A DNA stretch of 64,000 nucleotides from Luteimonas cucumeris (GTDB taxonomy: Bacteria; Pseudomonadota; Gammaproteobacteria; Xanthomonadales; Xanthomonadaceae): NCBI RefSeq assembly GCF_007830035.1, contig NZ_VLKN01000006.1, positions 124,001 to 188,000 of the forward strand, read 5' to 3'. This document shows positions 8,936 through 17,010 of the stretch, piece after piece (within the stretch, counting starts at the first letter, position 1; the number at the start of each line of letters is the position of its first letter). The notes under the pieces are model-generated. The model had not been told where the DNA came from and ran no database searches. It saw only the letters and a list, made by a program, of their open reading frames with translations. The position numbers and the translations under genes are program-made.

Positions 8936-9613
8936 ATGGTTGACTCCGAACTCGACAATCCCATCTGGGCCTCCCTGTGCAGCCGGCACCGCGACATCGC
9001 GCAATGCGCCGGCGATACGGTGCGCTATCCGCCGGAATTCGGGCCTTTTCTTGGCGTGGCGGGTACGCACGCTGATGTGTCCGAGGCGATCGAGGCGCTG
9101 CTCGCGCCCGGCGAGAGCGTGTACCTGCTGGGCGTGGCGCCGGACTCAGCGGCCGGATGGCACCTCGAGGCCTTCCGGCCACTGGCGCAGATGATCTGCA
9201 CGGCGCCGCTGCCGGTGGTGGAAGGGCCGGAGATCATCGAGCTGTCCGCTGCGCATCGCGACGACGTGCTGGCGTTGACGGCGCTGGTCTACCCGCATTA
9301 CTTCCGCAGCCGCACGATGGAACTGGGCCGCTATTTCGGCATCTACCAGGACGGCCGGCTGGCGGCGATGATCGGCGAGCGGCTGGGCACGGACGCCTCG
9401 CAGGAAATCAGCGCGATCTGCACGCATCCGGATTTCAATGGCCGCGGCTACGCCCGACGCCTGACGACGATGCTGACGAACGACACGCTCGTGCGTCGTC
9501 GTACTCCGTTCCTGCACGTGAGCCACGAAAACCCGCGCGCGAAGCGGCTGTACGAACAGCTCGGCTACCGGCATCGCCGCGACATCGGCTTCTGGTCGCT
9601 GCGCCGCCGCTGA
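8936..9613 (+). CDS. GNAT family acetyltransferase (FR47-like)
   Basis: 225 residues. The C-terminal half carries the GNAT acetyl-CoA site: EISAICTHPDFNGRGYARRL (motif A, with Q/R-x-x-G-x-G/A form NGRGYA) and HENPRAKRLYEQLGYRHRR (motif B). The N-terminal half (residues 1-100) is the additional domain seen in FR47-like members. I chose the ATG at 8936 because GGAAG lies 8 nt upstream; the same frame is open for 1.4 kb further upstream only because it runs antisense to the SDR gene. Acceptor substrate unknown. Confidence 0.85.
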   Translation: MVDSELDNPIWASLCSRHRDIAQCAGDTVRYPPEFGPFLGVAGTHADVSEAIEALLAPGESVYLLGVAPDSAAGWHLEAFRPLAQMICTAPLPVVEGPEIIELSAAHRDDVLALTALVYPHYFRSRTMELGRYFGIYQDGRLAAMIGERLGTDASQEISAICTHPDFNGRGYARRLTTMLTNDTLVRRRTPFLHVSHENPRAKRLYEQLGYRHRRDIGFWSLRRR

Positions 9614-9653
9614 AACCCGTTCGGCTGCAGGCGAGCACAATGATCCCGGTCCG

Positions 9654-9905
9654 TCATTTGCTGTGGCTGTCGCTGCGCACGTCGTCGCCGAACGAGCGGC
9701 CACTGGCATCGCGATCGCCGGGCTGGTCGTCCAGTTCCTCGTCCAGGAGATTCCCCTGGTCGTCGACACCGATGTTGTCGATGGCCGATATCGAGCGTGG
9801 GTCCTTCAGCGGTGGGCCGTCGGTTTCCGGAAGATTGGCGCTGCCGTCGCCAACGCGGGCTTCATCCTCGGGCGGATTGGGGCGGGTGGGGTTCGCCTTG
9901 CTCAT
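9654..9905 (-). CDS. Small acidic, probably disordered hypothetical protein
   Basis: 83 residues rich in Asp, Glu, Pro and Gly, with no hydrophobic core: NPPEDEARVGDGSANLP, then SISAIDNIGVDDQGNLLDEE and a basic-free tail. It has a proper GGAG ribosome site and ATG at 9905. No function is suggested by sequence. Similar low-complexity short proteins are common in Xanthomonadaceae (from memory). It converges with the acetyltransferase gene, 40 bp apart. Confidence 0.6.
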   Translation of the reverse strand: MSKANPTRPNPPEDEARVGDGSANLPETDGPPLKDPRSISAIDNIGVDDQGNLLDEELDDQPGDRDASGRSFGDDVRSDSHSK

Positions 9906-10189
9906 CGCACTGCTCCGTCGTGATCCGCACCGGTTACACGCGCGCGGGATTCCACTTTGGCGCCGCGGACGTTAGTGGGACGACAAGGGCGCATGACGGT
10001 GGATGCTCGAAATCCATGCGGGGCAGGGACGGTACGCGTTGTATCCAGGAATCCGGCGCCCGCCGCTTGCGCGGGTTCATCGCAGGTTTGGCGCCTCGGC
10101 GGCGTTGCGGCCTAGACTAGTGACCTGCGTCGCATGACCATTCCGACGGCGCTTCCCCTTTTTCGATGTTGGCGATGCTGGTATCACGC

Positions 10190-11245
10190 ATGTTCAAGCT
10201 CTGGCTGCCGATTGCGCTGTGCACGGCGCTGTCGGCCTGCAATCCGAAGCCCCCGGTCGAGGAGGCGGCCCGGACATCCGGCCAGGCCGCCACGCGCGAA
10301 GACGACAGCGGCGCACTTGGCGGCGCGGTGGTCGAGAAGATGCCGGACAAGCGCGTGGCCCAGCGGCAGGTGGCAGCGCCACGCGAGACGGACTGGACGC
10401 CGATGGCGCTGACCTCCGGCGAGGCATCGATCAGCTGCGATTCCGACTACGCCGAGCGTGGCGATGGCGAGCCTTTGCAGTCGCTCGGCTTCTCCAGCGT
10501 GCGCGATGCGCTGGCGGCATGCCAGGAGCGCGGCCTGGTGCGTCTGCGTTACCAGGGCAAGATCTCCGCCGAGTTCACCGCGCTGGTCGAGCGCACCGCC
10601 GAAGTCGCCCGCAACCTGGGCATCGACAAGCGCATCCTGGACATCGACTCCAGCGGCGGCCTGATCGAGGACGCGATCCGCGCCGGCGACGTCATCGCCG
10701 AATCGGACTGGACGATCTGGGTGCGCGAGGGCGCGATCTGCCACAGCGCCTGCGTGCTGGTGGTGGCTGCCGGCGACATGCGTCTGATCGCCGGCAAGGT
10801 TGGCGTCCACCGCATGGTTCGGGTCGGCTCTGAGGCGACTTCGCGCGCGGAATTGAGCCGTGAACTGCGTGAGGTCCACGCTCAGATGAAGGAATACCTG
10901 GAACGCAACGGCGCGTCCGCAGCCGTCGCCGACCTGATGATGACCGTGCCCAACCGCAGCCTGCGGATCCTCACCGCCGATGAACTCACCGAGTTCGGCC
11001 TGGAAGGCACCAACGCCGCCGAGGACGATCTGGAACGCATCGTGCTGGCGCGCAAGTGCGGCGAGGGGTTCGTGCGGCGCAAGGACGACTTCGCGCGCGC
11101 ATTCGACAGCGAATGCATGGCGATGGGCGAGGAAGTGGAGGCGATGAACGCCTGCGGGCTCGAGCTCAGGCAGCGCTTCGATTTCCCGGATCGCAGGTGC
11201 CCTGCGGAAAGTCCCTTGTCCGAGCACGACGGCCGCTCGATGTAG
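10190..11245 (+). CDS. ClpP/crotonase-fold periplasmic lipoprotein (COG3904-like)
   Basis: 351 residues. Lipoprotein signal with lipobox TALSAC (Cys17). The core from about 115 to 260 resembles ClpP-class serine peptidases: DIDSSGG at 151-157 (oxyanion turn), CHSACVLVVAAG with Ser186 in the nucleophile position, and GVHRM with His207 21 residues later. COG3904 proteins are described as ClpP-like periplasmic proteins. A heptad-like helix (ELSRELREVHAQMKEYLERN) follows, and a cysteine-containing tail may form disulfides. An upstream in-frame ATG at 10166 is an alternative start. Proteolysis is an inference from the dyad. Confidence 0.8.
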   Translation: MFKLWLPIALCTALSACNPKPPVEEAARTSGQAATREDDSGALGGAVVEKMPDKRVAQRQVAAPRETDWTPMALTSGEASISCDSDYAERGDGEPLQSLGFSSVRDALAACQERGLVRLRYQGKISAEFTALVERTAEVARNLGIDKRILDIDSSGGLIEDAIRAGDVIAESDWTIWVREGAICHSACVLVVAAGDMRLIAGKVGVHRMVRVGSEATSRAELSRELREVHAQMKEYLERNGASAAVADLMMTVPNRSLRILTADELTEFGLEGTNAAEDDLERIVLARKCGEGFVRRKDDFARAFDSECMAMGEEVEAMNACGLELRQRFDFPDRRCPAESPLSEHDGRSM

Positions 11246-11331
11246 GGCCTGAAGCGTTCAGCTTCGCCATGGTTGACGGGAATCGCGGACGCCGTGGCAT
11301 GATTCCTCCTGGTTTTCGAGGGGGAGTTCGC

Positions 11332-11604
11332 GTGGATCCCATCAGTCTTGAAGAGCTGGCCTTGCTCGACGTGCTGGACCGGATCGATCAGATGCTCGAA
11401 TTCGGACGCAACTCGATCGACCTGCAGCAACGCCTGATCGACAATGGCCTGGTCGTGGTCGAAGAAGGCGCGTTCCGGCTCAGCGATGCCGGCATCGAAC
11501 GCTGCAAATCCCTGCACCATCGCGTCGTCGCGGATACAGAGGCTGCGGCCCTGCTGGCGGCGCAGGGCAACGATGACGTGCGGCCGGAAGCCGATGCTGC
11601 CTGA
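11332..11604 (+). CDS. Small hypothetical protein with possible winged-helix fold
   Basis: 90 residues from a GTG at 11332 that has GGGGAG 6 nt upstream; an in-frame ATG at 11299 lacks such a site. The order helix (ISLEELALLDVLDRIDQMLEF), helix (SIDLQQRLIDNGLVVVEEG), short strand, helix (SDAGIERCKSLHHRVVADTE) suggests a small winged-helix or DNA-binding-like domain: LIDNGLVVVEEGAFRLSDAG resembles the wing region of transcription factors. I do not recognise a family. It ends 36 bp from the convergent YkgJ gene. Confidence 0.6.
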   Translation: MDPISLEELALLDVLDRIDQMLEFGRNSIDLQQRLIDNGLVVVEEGAFRLSDAGIERCKSLHHRVVADTEAAALLAAQGNDDVRPEADAA

Positions 11605-11640
11605 GAATCGCAGGTAGCGATCGCGCTATCTTCGTCGGTT

Positions 11641-12015
11641 TCAGTACAGCGCCAGTGGAATGGCGCGAGCATTCTCTTCGCGATATTTCTTGCGTTCGTC
11701 CCGGCAGTAGGCGCTGCCCATCGCGAACTTGCGGCAGATGCCGGGGCGCTGGTCGTAGATGGTGCAGCGCAGGTGGAGCGGATCGACCGCCACGCACCAG
11801 CCTTCCTCGCCGCGTGCCATCACGCTCAGCCCCTGCGAGGTGCGATCGACCAGGTGTTCGGGCACGTTGTCTTCCGGCATCACCACGACCGTGAGGCGGC
11901 AGCAGACGGCATCGCAGCGACTGCAGGACACGCTCGTGTCGATGCGTCGATCGTCCTCGGTCGGATCGATCGCGGCGCGGGCCTGTTCCATCACCGCGGC
12001 GGGCAGGGCGCTCAT
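11641..12015 (-). CDS. YkgJ family cysteine-cluster protein
   Basis: 124 residues with the metal-binding cysteine cluster of the YkgJ/CxxCxxCC family: SCSRCDAVCCRLTVV near residues 30-40, then WCVAVDPLHLRCTIYDQRP with the CxxY and RPxxCR elements, and a C-terminal CRDERKKYREE. These proteins bind zinc or an iron-sulfur cluster and their roles are mostly unknown. The ATG overlaps the stop of the upstream methyltransferase gene in an ATGA arrangement, so the two are translationally coupled. Confidence 0.88.
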   Translation of the reverse strand: MSALPAAVMEQARAAIDPTEDDRRIDTSVSCSRCDAVCCRLTVVVMPEDNVPEHLVDRTSQGLSVMARGEEGWCVAVDPLHLRCTIYDQRPGICRKFAMGSAYCRDERKKYREENARAIPLALY

Positions 12016-12662
12016 CGCCGGTAGCTCAGCAGGCGGCCACGGAATGGCGGCACTTCGTCCGCCTCGAAACGGCAGCGTTGTTCGAGGACGCGATAGCCCT
12101 GCGTGGCCAGCGCATGCGACAGCGCATTGCCGTTGCCGCGTCCGGCATCGCTGATCACCACTTCGCAGTCGTTGCGCGCATGGCGCAGCACAACGGACGC
12201 GAGCAGTTCGGCGTGACCGCGTTCGTACAGCACGTCGCTGCCGATGATCAGGTCGAAATGCCCGAGCGTGGCATCCGTTTCCGACCAGGGCAGGTGGCGA
12301 TAGGCGAGGGTGGGCAATCCGTTCAATGTGGCGTTGTAGGCGAGGAAGGATTCGGCCAGCGGGTGGTGATCGCTGGCGGTGATGTCGGCGCATCGGCGTT
12401 GCAGTACCAGGCTCGACAGGCCCAGGCCGCAGCCGATTTCGAGGATGCGCTTGCCCTGGACGTCGTGCACGCACATCGCTTCGGCCAGTACGCGGCCAGA
12501 CGGCCAGACATGTCCGAACAGGCTCCACAACGCCGACGAAATGCCGGCGCGTTCGGCATCGCCATGCGGATCGGCGTACTGCTGCAGGTCGCGCAGGGCG
12601 CGGATGCGATAGTCGTGGTCGCCAAGTCGCAGCGTGAACTGTCGGGTGGAGTAGCCCGGCAT
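12012..12662 (-). CDS. Class I SAM-dependent methyltransferase, METTL21/family-16-like
   Basis: 216 residues. SAM motif I is ILEIGCGLGLSSLVL and motif II acid is DITASDHH. After FDLIIGSDVLYE comes the D-x-x-Y/F-type motif used by family-16 protein-lysine methyltransferases. An upstream segment (WSLFGHVWPSGRVLAEAM) matches the W-x-x-x-x-x-x-W-P-x-x-x-x-L-A region of that family. This points to protein lysine methylation, an inference from motif similarity. It overlaps the YkgJ gene by 4 bp; the cysteine-cluster protein may be a partner or substrate. Confidence 0.85.
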   Translation of the reverse strand: MPGYSTRQFTLRLGDHDYRIRALRDLQQYADPHGDAERAGISSALWSLFGHVWPSGRVLAEAMCVHDVQGKRILEIGCGLGLSSLVLQRRCADITASDHHPLAESFLAYNATLNGLPTLAYRHLPWSETDATLGHFDLIIGSDVLYERGHAELLASVVLRHARNDCEVVISDAGRGNGNALSHALATQGYRVLEQRCRFEADEVPPFRGRLLSYRR

Positions 12663-12911
12663 GCGCGCTCCGTGCGAGCGTCACCGTGTTGCGATGGCGC
12701 GTGGTGGAGCAAGGCGGCGACGGAAAACCGGCGGGCGAATGCATACGATGAAGCACGTCTGCCCCTGCATCGTACGCCGATTCGTCCTGGATTGGAGATT
12801 AAGGTCGTAAAAGCCTGTAATTCATGGTTGCGGGCCGTCGCATATGGCCTGATACCGGCTTTTAGCGCGGAATAGGCGCATACTCGTGGTTTGATGCTTG
12901 GGATCACGCAC

Positions 12912-13181
12912 ATGCACGATCACGTGGCGCTGTTCAAGTTCAACCTGAGCAGCGGCCAGAGCATCGGTCCGGACGCATTGCGCTCGCTGTGGTCACGCGC
13001 GTGCGAATCGGCGGACATCAGCGTCAGTCGGCAGACCTATCGCAATGGCGCCGGCACGAAGAACACCTACCTGCTGCACGCGTCGCCGCGGCTGAAGGAC
13101 CTTCCGCTGGTCGAAACGCGGCTGCGCCTGCTGATGAACGAATCCAAGCTGCTCGGAACACTGACGGCAGTCCACCACTGA
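12912..13181 (+). CDS. Hypothetical small protein
   Basis: 89 residues, mixed alpha/beta, with DHVALFKFNLSSGQS, an amphipathic helix ALRSLWSRACESADI, and a C-terminal RLRLLMNESKLLGTLTAV. I chose the ATG at 12912 (GGGA about 9 nt upstream); the in-frame ATG at 12894 is possible. No family recognised. It sits alone after a 250-bp region (12663-12911) that holds no gene I can support, and is followed by another unknown small gene. Confidence 0.55.
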   Translation: MHDHVALFKFNLSSGQSIGPDALRSLWSRACESADISVSRQTYRNGAGTKNTYLLHASPRLKDLPLVETRLRLLMNESKLLGTLTAVHH

Positions 13182-13223
13182 TGGTCGCAGCGTTGCGGCC
13201 GCAAGCATGCGATGAGGTTGCCG

Positions 13224-13571
13224 ATGGGTTATGACATAGGGATTGGTTTGTGCGCGGGCATCGACGGCGCCAATGTCGTCGTCAAGCTGGACAGCGCAGT
13301 GGTCAGCAAGTTGATCCCGAAGCAGCCGTGGCGGAAATCCGGCACCAGCCTGCTGCAGTTCAAGAGCGACCTGTGCAGCGCACGACGTCCGCCGGAAGTG
13401 GGCAGCGAGGTCTATCTCGACAGCGCGGCGCTGACCAAGAACGCGCCGGCATCGCTCGACCTGGCCGGCAACGGCTCATCGATGCGCGTCGACCTGCGCG
13501 CGTTGCTGAGCAACCTGGATCCGCAACCGGCGCCGGTGGCCGCGGCCAAGGGGCGTTCGAGCCGCTGGTGA
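13224..13571 (+). CDS. Hypothetical protein
   Basis: 115 residues. Content: GYDIGIGLCAGIDGANVVVK, then VVSKLIPKQPWRKSGTSLLQ, EVYLDSAALTKNAPASLDLA, and a proline/alanine tail ending RW. It looks like a small beta-rich domain of unknown family; a cysteine occurs at about residue 49. I chose the ATG at 13224 because GAGG lies 6 nt upstream; an ATG at 13212 is also in frame. It may be co-transcribed with the 12912 gene (42 bp gap). Confidence 0.55.
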   Translation: MGYDIGIGLCAGIDGANVVVKLDSAVVSKLIPKQPWRKSGTSLLQFKSDLCSARRPPEVGSEVYLDSAALTKNAPASLDLAGNGSSMRVDLRALLSNLDPQPAPVAAAKGRSSRW

Positions 13572-13614
13572 GCTTGCGTTGAGGTCGATGCCGGAATGAC
13601 CGGCGCGGCGTCGT

Positions 13615-15336
13615 TCAACGGCCACCACCGCCGCCACCGCCGCCGCCGCCGCCGGAAGAACCACCGCCGCCGGATCCGGAAGAACTTCCCGGAGGCGATG
13701 ACGACGAGGCGATCTGCGAACTCAGGCTGTTGCCGACCGCGTTGGCCAGGCTGCCCAGGTTGTCGACGCCGGCACCGTGGTACCAGCTGATCGCGGCCGT
13801 GGTCGCTGCGGCCGCCGTGGCGCCGACGGCCAGGGTGAATTTCCGTGTCCACGCATCCTCGACCTCCAGCGCCACCGCATACGGCAGCAGTCTTTCGTAG
13901 CGCCCGGCGTCGAGCACCGGCGGCGCGTCGGGACCGGGCAGGCTCGCCAGTTCGTCGCGTTCGGCGACACCCAGGTACAGCTTGAGGCCCTCGATCTCGT
14001 CCATCAGCGCGCGCCCGGCCGCTGTCGGCGCCTTCACCAGTACCGAGAAGAAGCCCAGCACTACCAGCATGGCGATCACGACGGCGACGATCAGCAAGGT
14101 GCCGGTGCCACCGCCGACCAGGAAGGCCAGCGCTGCGCTGACCAGGGCGATCGCGAACGCGATGCCGATGCTGCCGCCATTGAGCTTGAAGAACGCCGGT
14201 TGGTAATGCGCGGCGAGCACGTTGTCGTGTGCGTTGCGCGCACCGGAAACTATCCTGGCGTTGGTATTGCGCAGTTCGAGCGTGGGGCCGTCCGCGAACA
14301 GTTTTTCCAGCAGCACCCGCTGCGGATCCGACAAGGAGTCAGCGCCACGGCCTTCGATGCGCTGCAGCTGCCAGTCGTCGCTGAGGAAACCCTTGTCGCG
14401 GTGGATGCGCAGCTGGCCATCGACCGCCATCGCCAGCAGGTCGGCGGAGAAGCAGCGCGGGTCGTATGTCATTTTGCGCGCATAACGCAGGCCCGCGGGA
14501 GAATGGCCGGACGGCGGTTCGTAGCGGGCGATGATCACGCCGGGCTTCGGATCGCGCCCGATCTTTCGCCAGCGGCGCACGCAGAACACCAGCAGAACCG
14601 CCAGGCCGGTGAGTGCAACGAGCACGCCGCGGTTGTCCTGCAGCAACCACAGGCCGCGCTGCGCCAGGCTCGGACGCGGGATCAGGCCCTTGGGAAACGA
14701 CAGCACGATGGTGAAGCCTTCCTGCGGCGCCAAGGGTTGCGTCAGTTGCCAGCGCGCGGTGCCGGGCGAAGGAATGGTGGCGACGAATGCGTCGCCCTGC
14801 ATGCCCTGCGCGCCGGTATAGCCCTCGGCTTGCAGCCGGTCCACGGGTACCGGTTGTGGCAGGCGCACTTCGACGCTGGCGCGATCGATCGGAAACGCCC
14901 AGCCGGTACCGATCGCATTCCAGTACAACTCGTCGTGATCGGGAAAGAAGCCGAGCTGGCGCGTAGTGCGGTAACGCAGCGTGTAGGTGAATTGCGCCGG
15001 CACCGGCAGCAGATCGTCATTGCCGGTGTTGATGCGCACGCCATTGCCTTTGTTCTCGGTGAACCAGGGCTCGGTCTTGCCGTCGCGCAGCACTTCGACC
15101 ACTTCGAAGCCGACCACTACGCGATTGCCGTGGCGATCCTTGTAGCGGGTCGGATAGTCGCGGTAGATGCCACGTCGGATCTGGTCGCCTTCGGCGCGCA
15201 CGGTGATGTGTTCGGTCACGTCCAGGCTGCCATCAGTGAGGACGTCGACCCGGCTGTCGTAGGACAGGATGCGTTCGTCCGCCATGGCCGGCAAGACCAG
15301 CAACAGGCACAGCAGCGCGGCCACAAGGCGGCTCAT
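13615..15336 (-). CDS. DUF2207 family membrane protein with glycine-rich tail
   Basis: 573 residues. Sec signal (LVAALLCLLLVLPAMA), then the DUF2207 ectodomain: ERILSYDSRVDVLTDGSLDV and ITVRAEGDQIRRGIYRDYP, with FTIVLSFPKGLI. One helix at about 235-250 (VLVALTGLAVLLVFCV), a cytosolic winged-helix-like part (SADLLAMAVDGQLRI), two more helices at about 390-430, and a C-terminal glycine/serine repeat tail ending in a run of Gly. The family is typically found beside LemA and TPM-domain genes and is thought to act in envelope stress. It overlaps the lemA-like gene by 4 bp (ATGA). Confidence 0.9.
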   Translation of the reverse strand: MSRLVAALLCLLLVLPAMADERILSYDSRVDVLTDGSLDVTEHITVRAEGDQIRRGIYRDYPTRYKDRHGNRVVVGFEVVEVLRDGKTEPWFTENKGNGVRINTGNDDLLPVPAQFTYTLRYRTTRQLGFFPDHDELYWNAIGTGWAFPIDRASVEVRLPQPVPVDRLQAEGYTGAQGMQGDAFVATIPSPGTARWQLTQPLAPQEGFTIVLSFPKGLIPRPSLAQRGLWLLQDNRGVLVALTGLAVLLVFCVRRWRKIGRDPKPGVIIARYEPPSGHSPAGLRYARKMTYDPRCFSADLLAMAVDGQLRIHRDKGFLSDDWQLQRIEGRGADSLSDPQRVLLEKLFADGPTLELRNTNARIVSGARNAHDNVLAAHYQPAFFKLNGGSIGIAFAIALVSAALAFLVGGGTGTLLIVAVVIAMLVVLGFFSVLVKAPTAAGRALMDEIEGLKLYLGVAERDELASLPGPDAPPVLDAGRYERLLPYAVALEVEDAWTRKFTLAVGATAAAATTAAISWYHGAGVDNLGSLANAVGNSLSSQIASSSSPPGSSSGSGGGGSSGGGGGGGGGGGR

Positions 15337-15887
15337 CGTGGCAGCTCCACTTTCACCGCCACGCGCGGTTCTTCGCCGGCCTGGAAGAATTCGACGGGAG
15401 CGAAACCCAAGGTGCGCGCGATGACCACGTCCGGCACGCGCTGGCTGCCGTCGCGGTAATCGCGTACGGCGCCGTTATAGAAGCGGCGCGCGTATTGCAG
15501 TTGTTCCTCGATCTCGACCAGGTCGCGTTGCAGGCGCGCGAAATTCTCGTTGGCCTTCAGGTCCGGATAGGCTTCCTTCAATGCCAGCAGGCGACCCAAT
15601 GCCTGCTCCAGCGATGCTTCCACCTCGCCGAGCCTGGCCGGCCCGTGCGAGGACAAGGCCTGCCCACGCAGTTCGGTGACGGTCTGCAACAGCGCGTTCT
15701 CATGGCTGGCGTAGGCCTGGACAGCTGCGACCAGCGATGGCACCAGGTCGTGGCGTCGGGTCAACTGCACGTCGATGTCGGCCCATGCGGTGCGCACCTG
15801 GTTGCGCAACCGCACCAGCCGGTTGAAGCTGAAGATGGCCCAGAGCGCGAGCAGCGCGATCGCCACACCGGCGAGGATCAATGTCAT
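15333..15887 (-). CDS. LemA family protein
   Basis: 184 residues: one N-terminal membrane helix (LAGVAIALLALWAIFSF) followed by the LemA helical bundle (NQVRTAWADIDVQLTRRHDL, VPSLVAAVQAYASHE, then LVEIEEQLQYARRFYNGAVRDY) ending with FQAGEEPRVAVKVELPR. The pattern W-x-D-I-D-V-Q-L-x-R-R-x-D-L is diagnostic. LemA proteins sit in the inner membrane; the pair LemA plus DUF2207 is a conserved but functionally unclear unit. The stop overlaps the DUF2207 start (ATGA), so the two are co-translated. Confidence 0.93.
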   Translation of the reverse strand: MTLILAGVAIALLALWAIFSFNRLVRLRNQVRTAWADIDVQLTRRHDLVPSLVAAVQAYASHENALLQTVTELRGQALSSHGPARLGEVEASLEQALGRLLALKEAYPDLKANENFARLQRDLVEIEEQLQYARRFYNGAVRDYRDGSQRVPDVVIARTLGFAPVEFFQAGEEPRVAVKVELPR

Positions 15888-15951
15888 CGTGTTCCGCTTC
15901 CCCAGATGGAATGAAAGACGCCCGCCAGGATCAACGCAAGGGCGCCGCGGT

Positions 15952-16173
15952 TCAGGCCGCGGCGATCACGTCGATGTCGTTGTCGTCCAGCGTGACGCGC
16001 TGGCCCGCACGGATCTTGCAGGTCTTGCGCAGCTCGACCTTGCCGTCGACCGACACCGCGCCACTGGCGACCAGCGCCTTGCCGGCGCCACCGCTGTCGC
16101 ACAGGCCGACCAGCTTCAGCAGCTGGTTGAGTTCGACGTATTCGTGTTCGAGCGTGAACTGGATGCGTGGCAT
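15952..16173 (-). CDS. Small S4-domain RNA-binding protein (YbcJ-like)
   Basis: 73 residues, a single S4-like domain: YVELNQLLKLVGLCDSGGAGK then ALVASGAVSVDGKVELRK and CKIRAGQRVTLDD. The pattern matches the YbcJ family of standalone S4 proteins, which bind structured RNA. I chose the ATG at 16173, which gives the conserved length; the frame stays open upstream without meaningful sequence. It is 64 bp upstream of the lemA-like gene and in the same direction, so it may lead that operon. Confidence 0.85.
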   Translation of the reverse strand: MPRIQFTLEHEYVELNQLLKLVGLCDSGGAGKALVASGAVSVDGKVELRKTCKIRAGQRVTLDDNDIDVIAAA

Positions 16174-16421
16174 GGCGATGGCGTCGAGAAGTTCCGCGAA
16201 GGGTCGCAGCCGCGCCGGTGCGGTGCAAGTGTGCCTGCGGCGCTTGGCCGAGGTCCCGGGGACAGGCACTCTCCGGGTGCGCCGGTGGGCAAGGTCCACG
16301 TGTTCGGCCGGGTGCGCTTTTCAGTGCCTGTCGAGGCCTTGCCGGGATGGCGCAGAGCGCGGTTTTTTTGTCGTAGACTGCCTGCCCCCCTGCGTATATT
16401 TCCCCTGCAAAGGTAGACAAG

Positions 16422-16943
16422 ATGAAGAATCGCAAATTGCTTCTGGCCGCGGCCTTGTTGGCCTGCGCCGGAACCGCTTCCGCCCAGCAGGCTCAGCCGG
16501 CACGCGCTCCGGCGGCGACGGCGCGTCCTGCACAGCCGGCCCAGCAGGCGCCGGCGCTTACGCCGCAGCAGCGCGCGGCGTTGGCCAAGCAGGATGCCGA
16601 CACCACGAAGGCAGCCGCCCAGGTCATCCAGATGGTCGATGCCAATCGCATCGGCGAAGTGTGGGACGGGGCTTCGGCCACCATGAAGAAACTGGTGAGC
16701 AAGGACGAGTTCATCAAGCAGGTCACGATCGATCGCAACCGGCTGGGCGCGCCGGCGTCGCGCGGCCAGGCGGTGGTGAGCCGTTCGCAGTTCGAGGCGG
16801 GCGGCCAGGTGCCGGCCGGGCTGTACATCAACGTCGGTTTCCCGACCAAGTTCGCCAAGACCGCACAGCCCGTGCGCGAACTGGTGTCGTTCCGCCTCGA
16901 CGAGGACAAGGTCTGGCGCGTGTCGGGTTACAGCCTGCGCTGA
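16422..16943 (+). CDS. Exported DUF4019-like protein
   Basis: 173 residues. Signal peptide of 21 residues (LLLAAALLACAGTASAQQ), then an Ala/Pro/Gln linker (residues 22-50) and a domain with AAQVIQMVDANRIGEVWDGA, VSKDEFIKQVTIDRNRLGAP, and FAKTAQPVRELVSFRLDEDK, ending DKVWRVSGYSLR. That layout matches DUF4019 (periplasmic, cystatin-like). Role unknown. It has its own AAAGG ribosome site and is followed by a textbook intrinsic terminator. Confidence 0.75.
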   Translation: MKNRKLLLAAALLACAGTASAQQAQPARAPAATARPAQPAQQAPALTPQQRAALAKQDADTTKAAAQVIQMVDANRIGEVWDGASATMKKLVSKDEFIKQVTIDRNRLGAPASRGQAVVSRSQFEAGGQVPAGLYINVGFPTKFAKTAQPVRELVSFRLDEDKVWRVSGYSLR

Positions 16944-16964
16944 GCGGCGGCACGAACCTGAAAG

Positions 16965-16995
16965 AAAAAGAGCCGGCACAGCCGGCTCTTTTTTT
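16965..16995. terminator. Bidirectional intrinsic terminator
   Basis: A 13-bp perfect stem (arms 16965-16977 and 16981-16993) with triloop ACA and a T-run 16988-16995; the A-run on the other side makes it work in both directions. It separates the forward DUF4019 gene from the convergent reverse membrane-protein gene at 17011. Confidence 0.93.
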
Positions 16996-17010
16996 AGGCG
17001 CTGCAGCCGC

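Noticed and set aside
7511-9613. 700-residue version of the acetyltransferase
   Set aside because: The first 475 residues are antisense to the SDR gene; the ribosome site at 8921-8930 supports the short start.
13777-15459. 560-residue forward frame opposite DUF2207
   Set aside because: Antisense to a recognised family gene; translation is His/Gln/Arg-rich without signals or domains.
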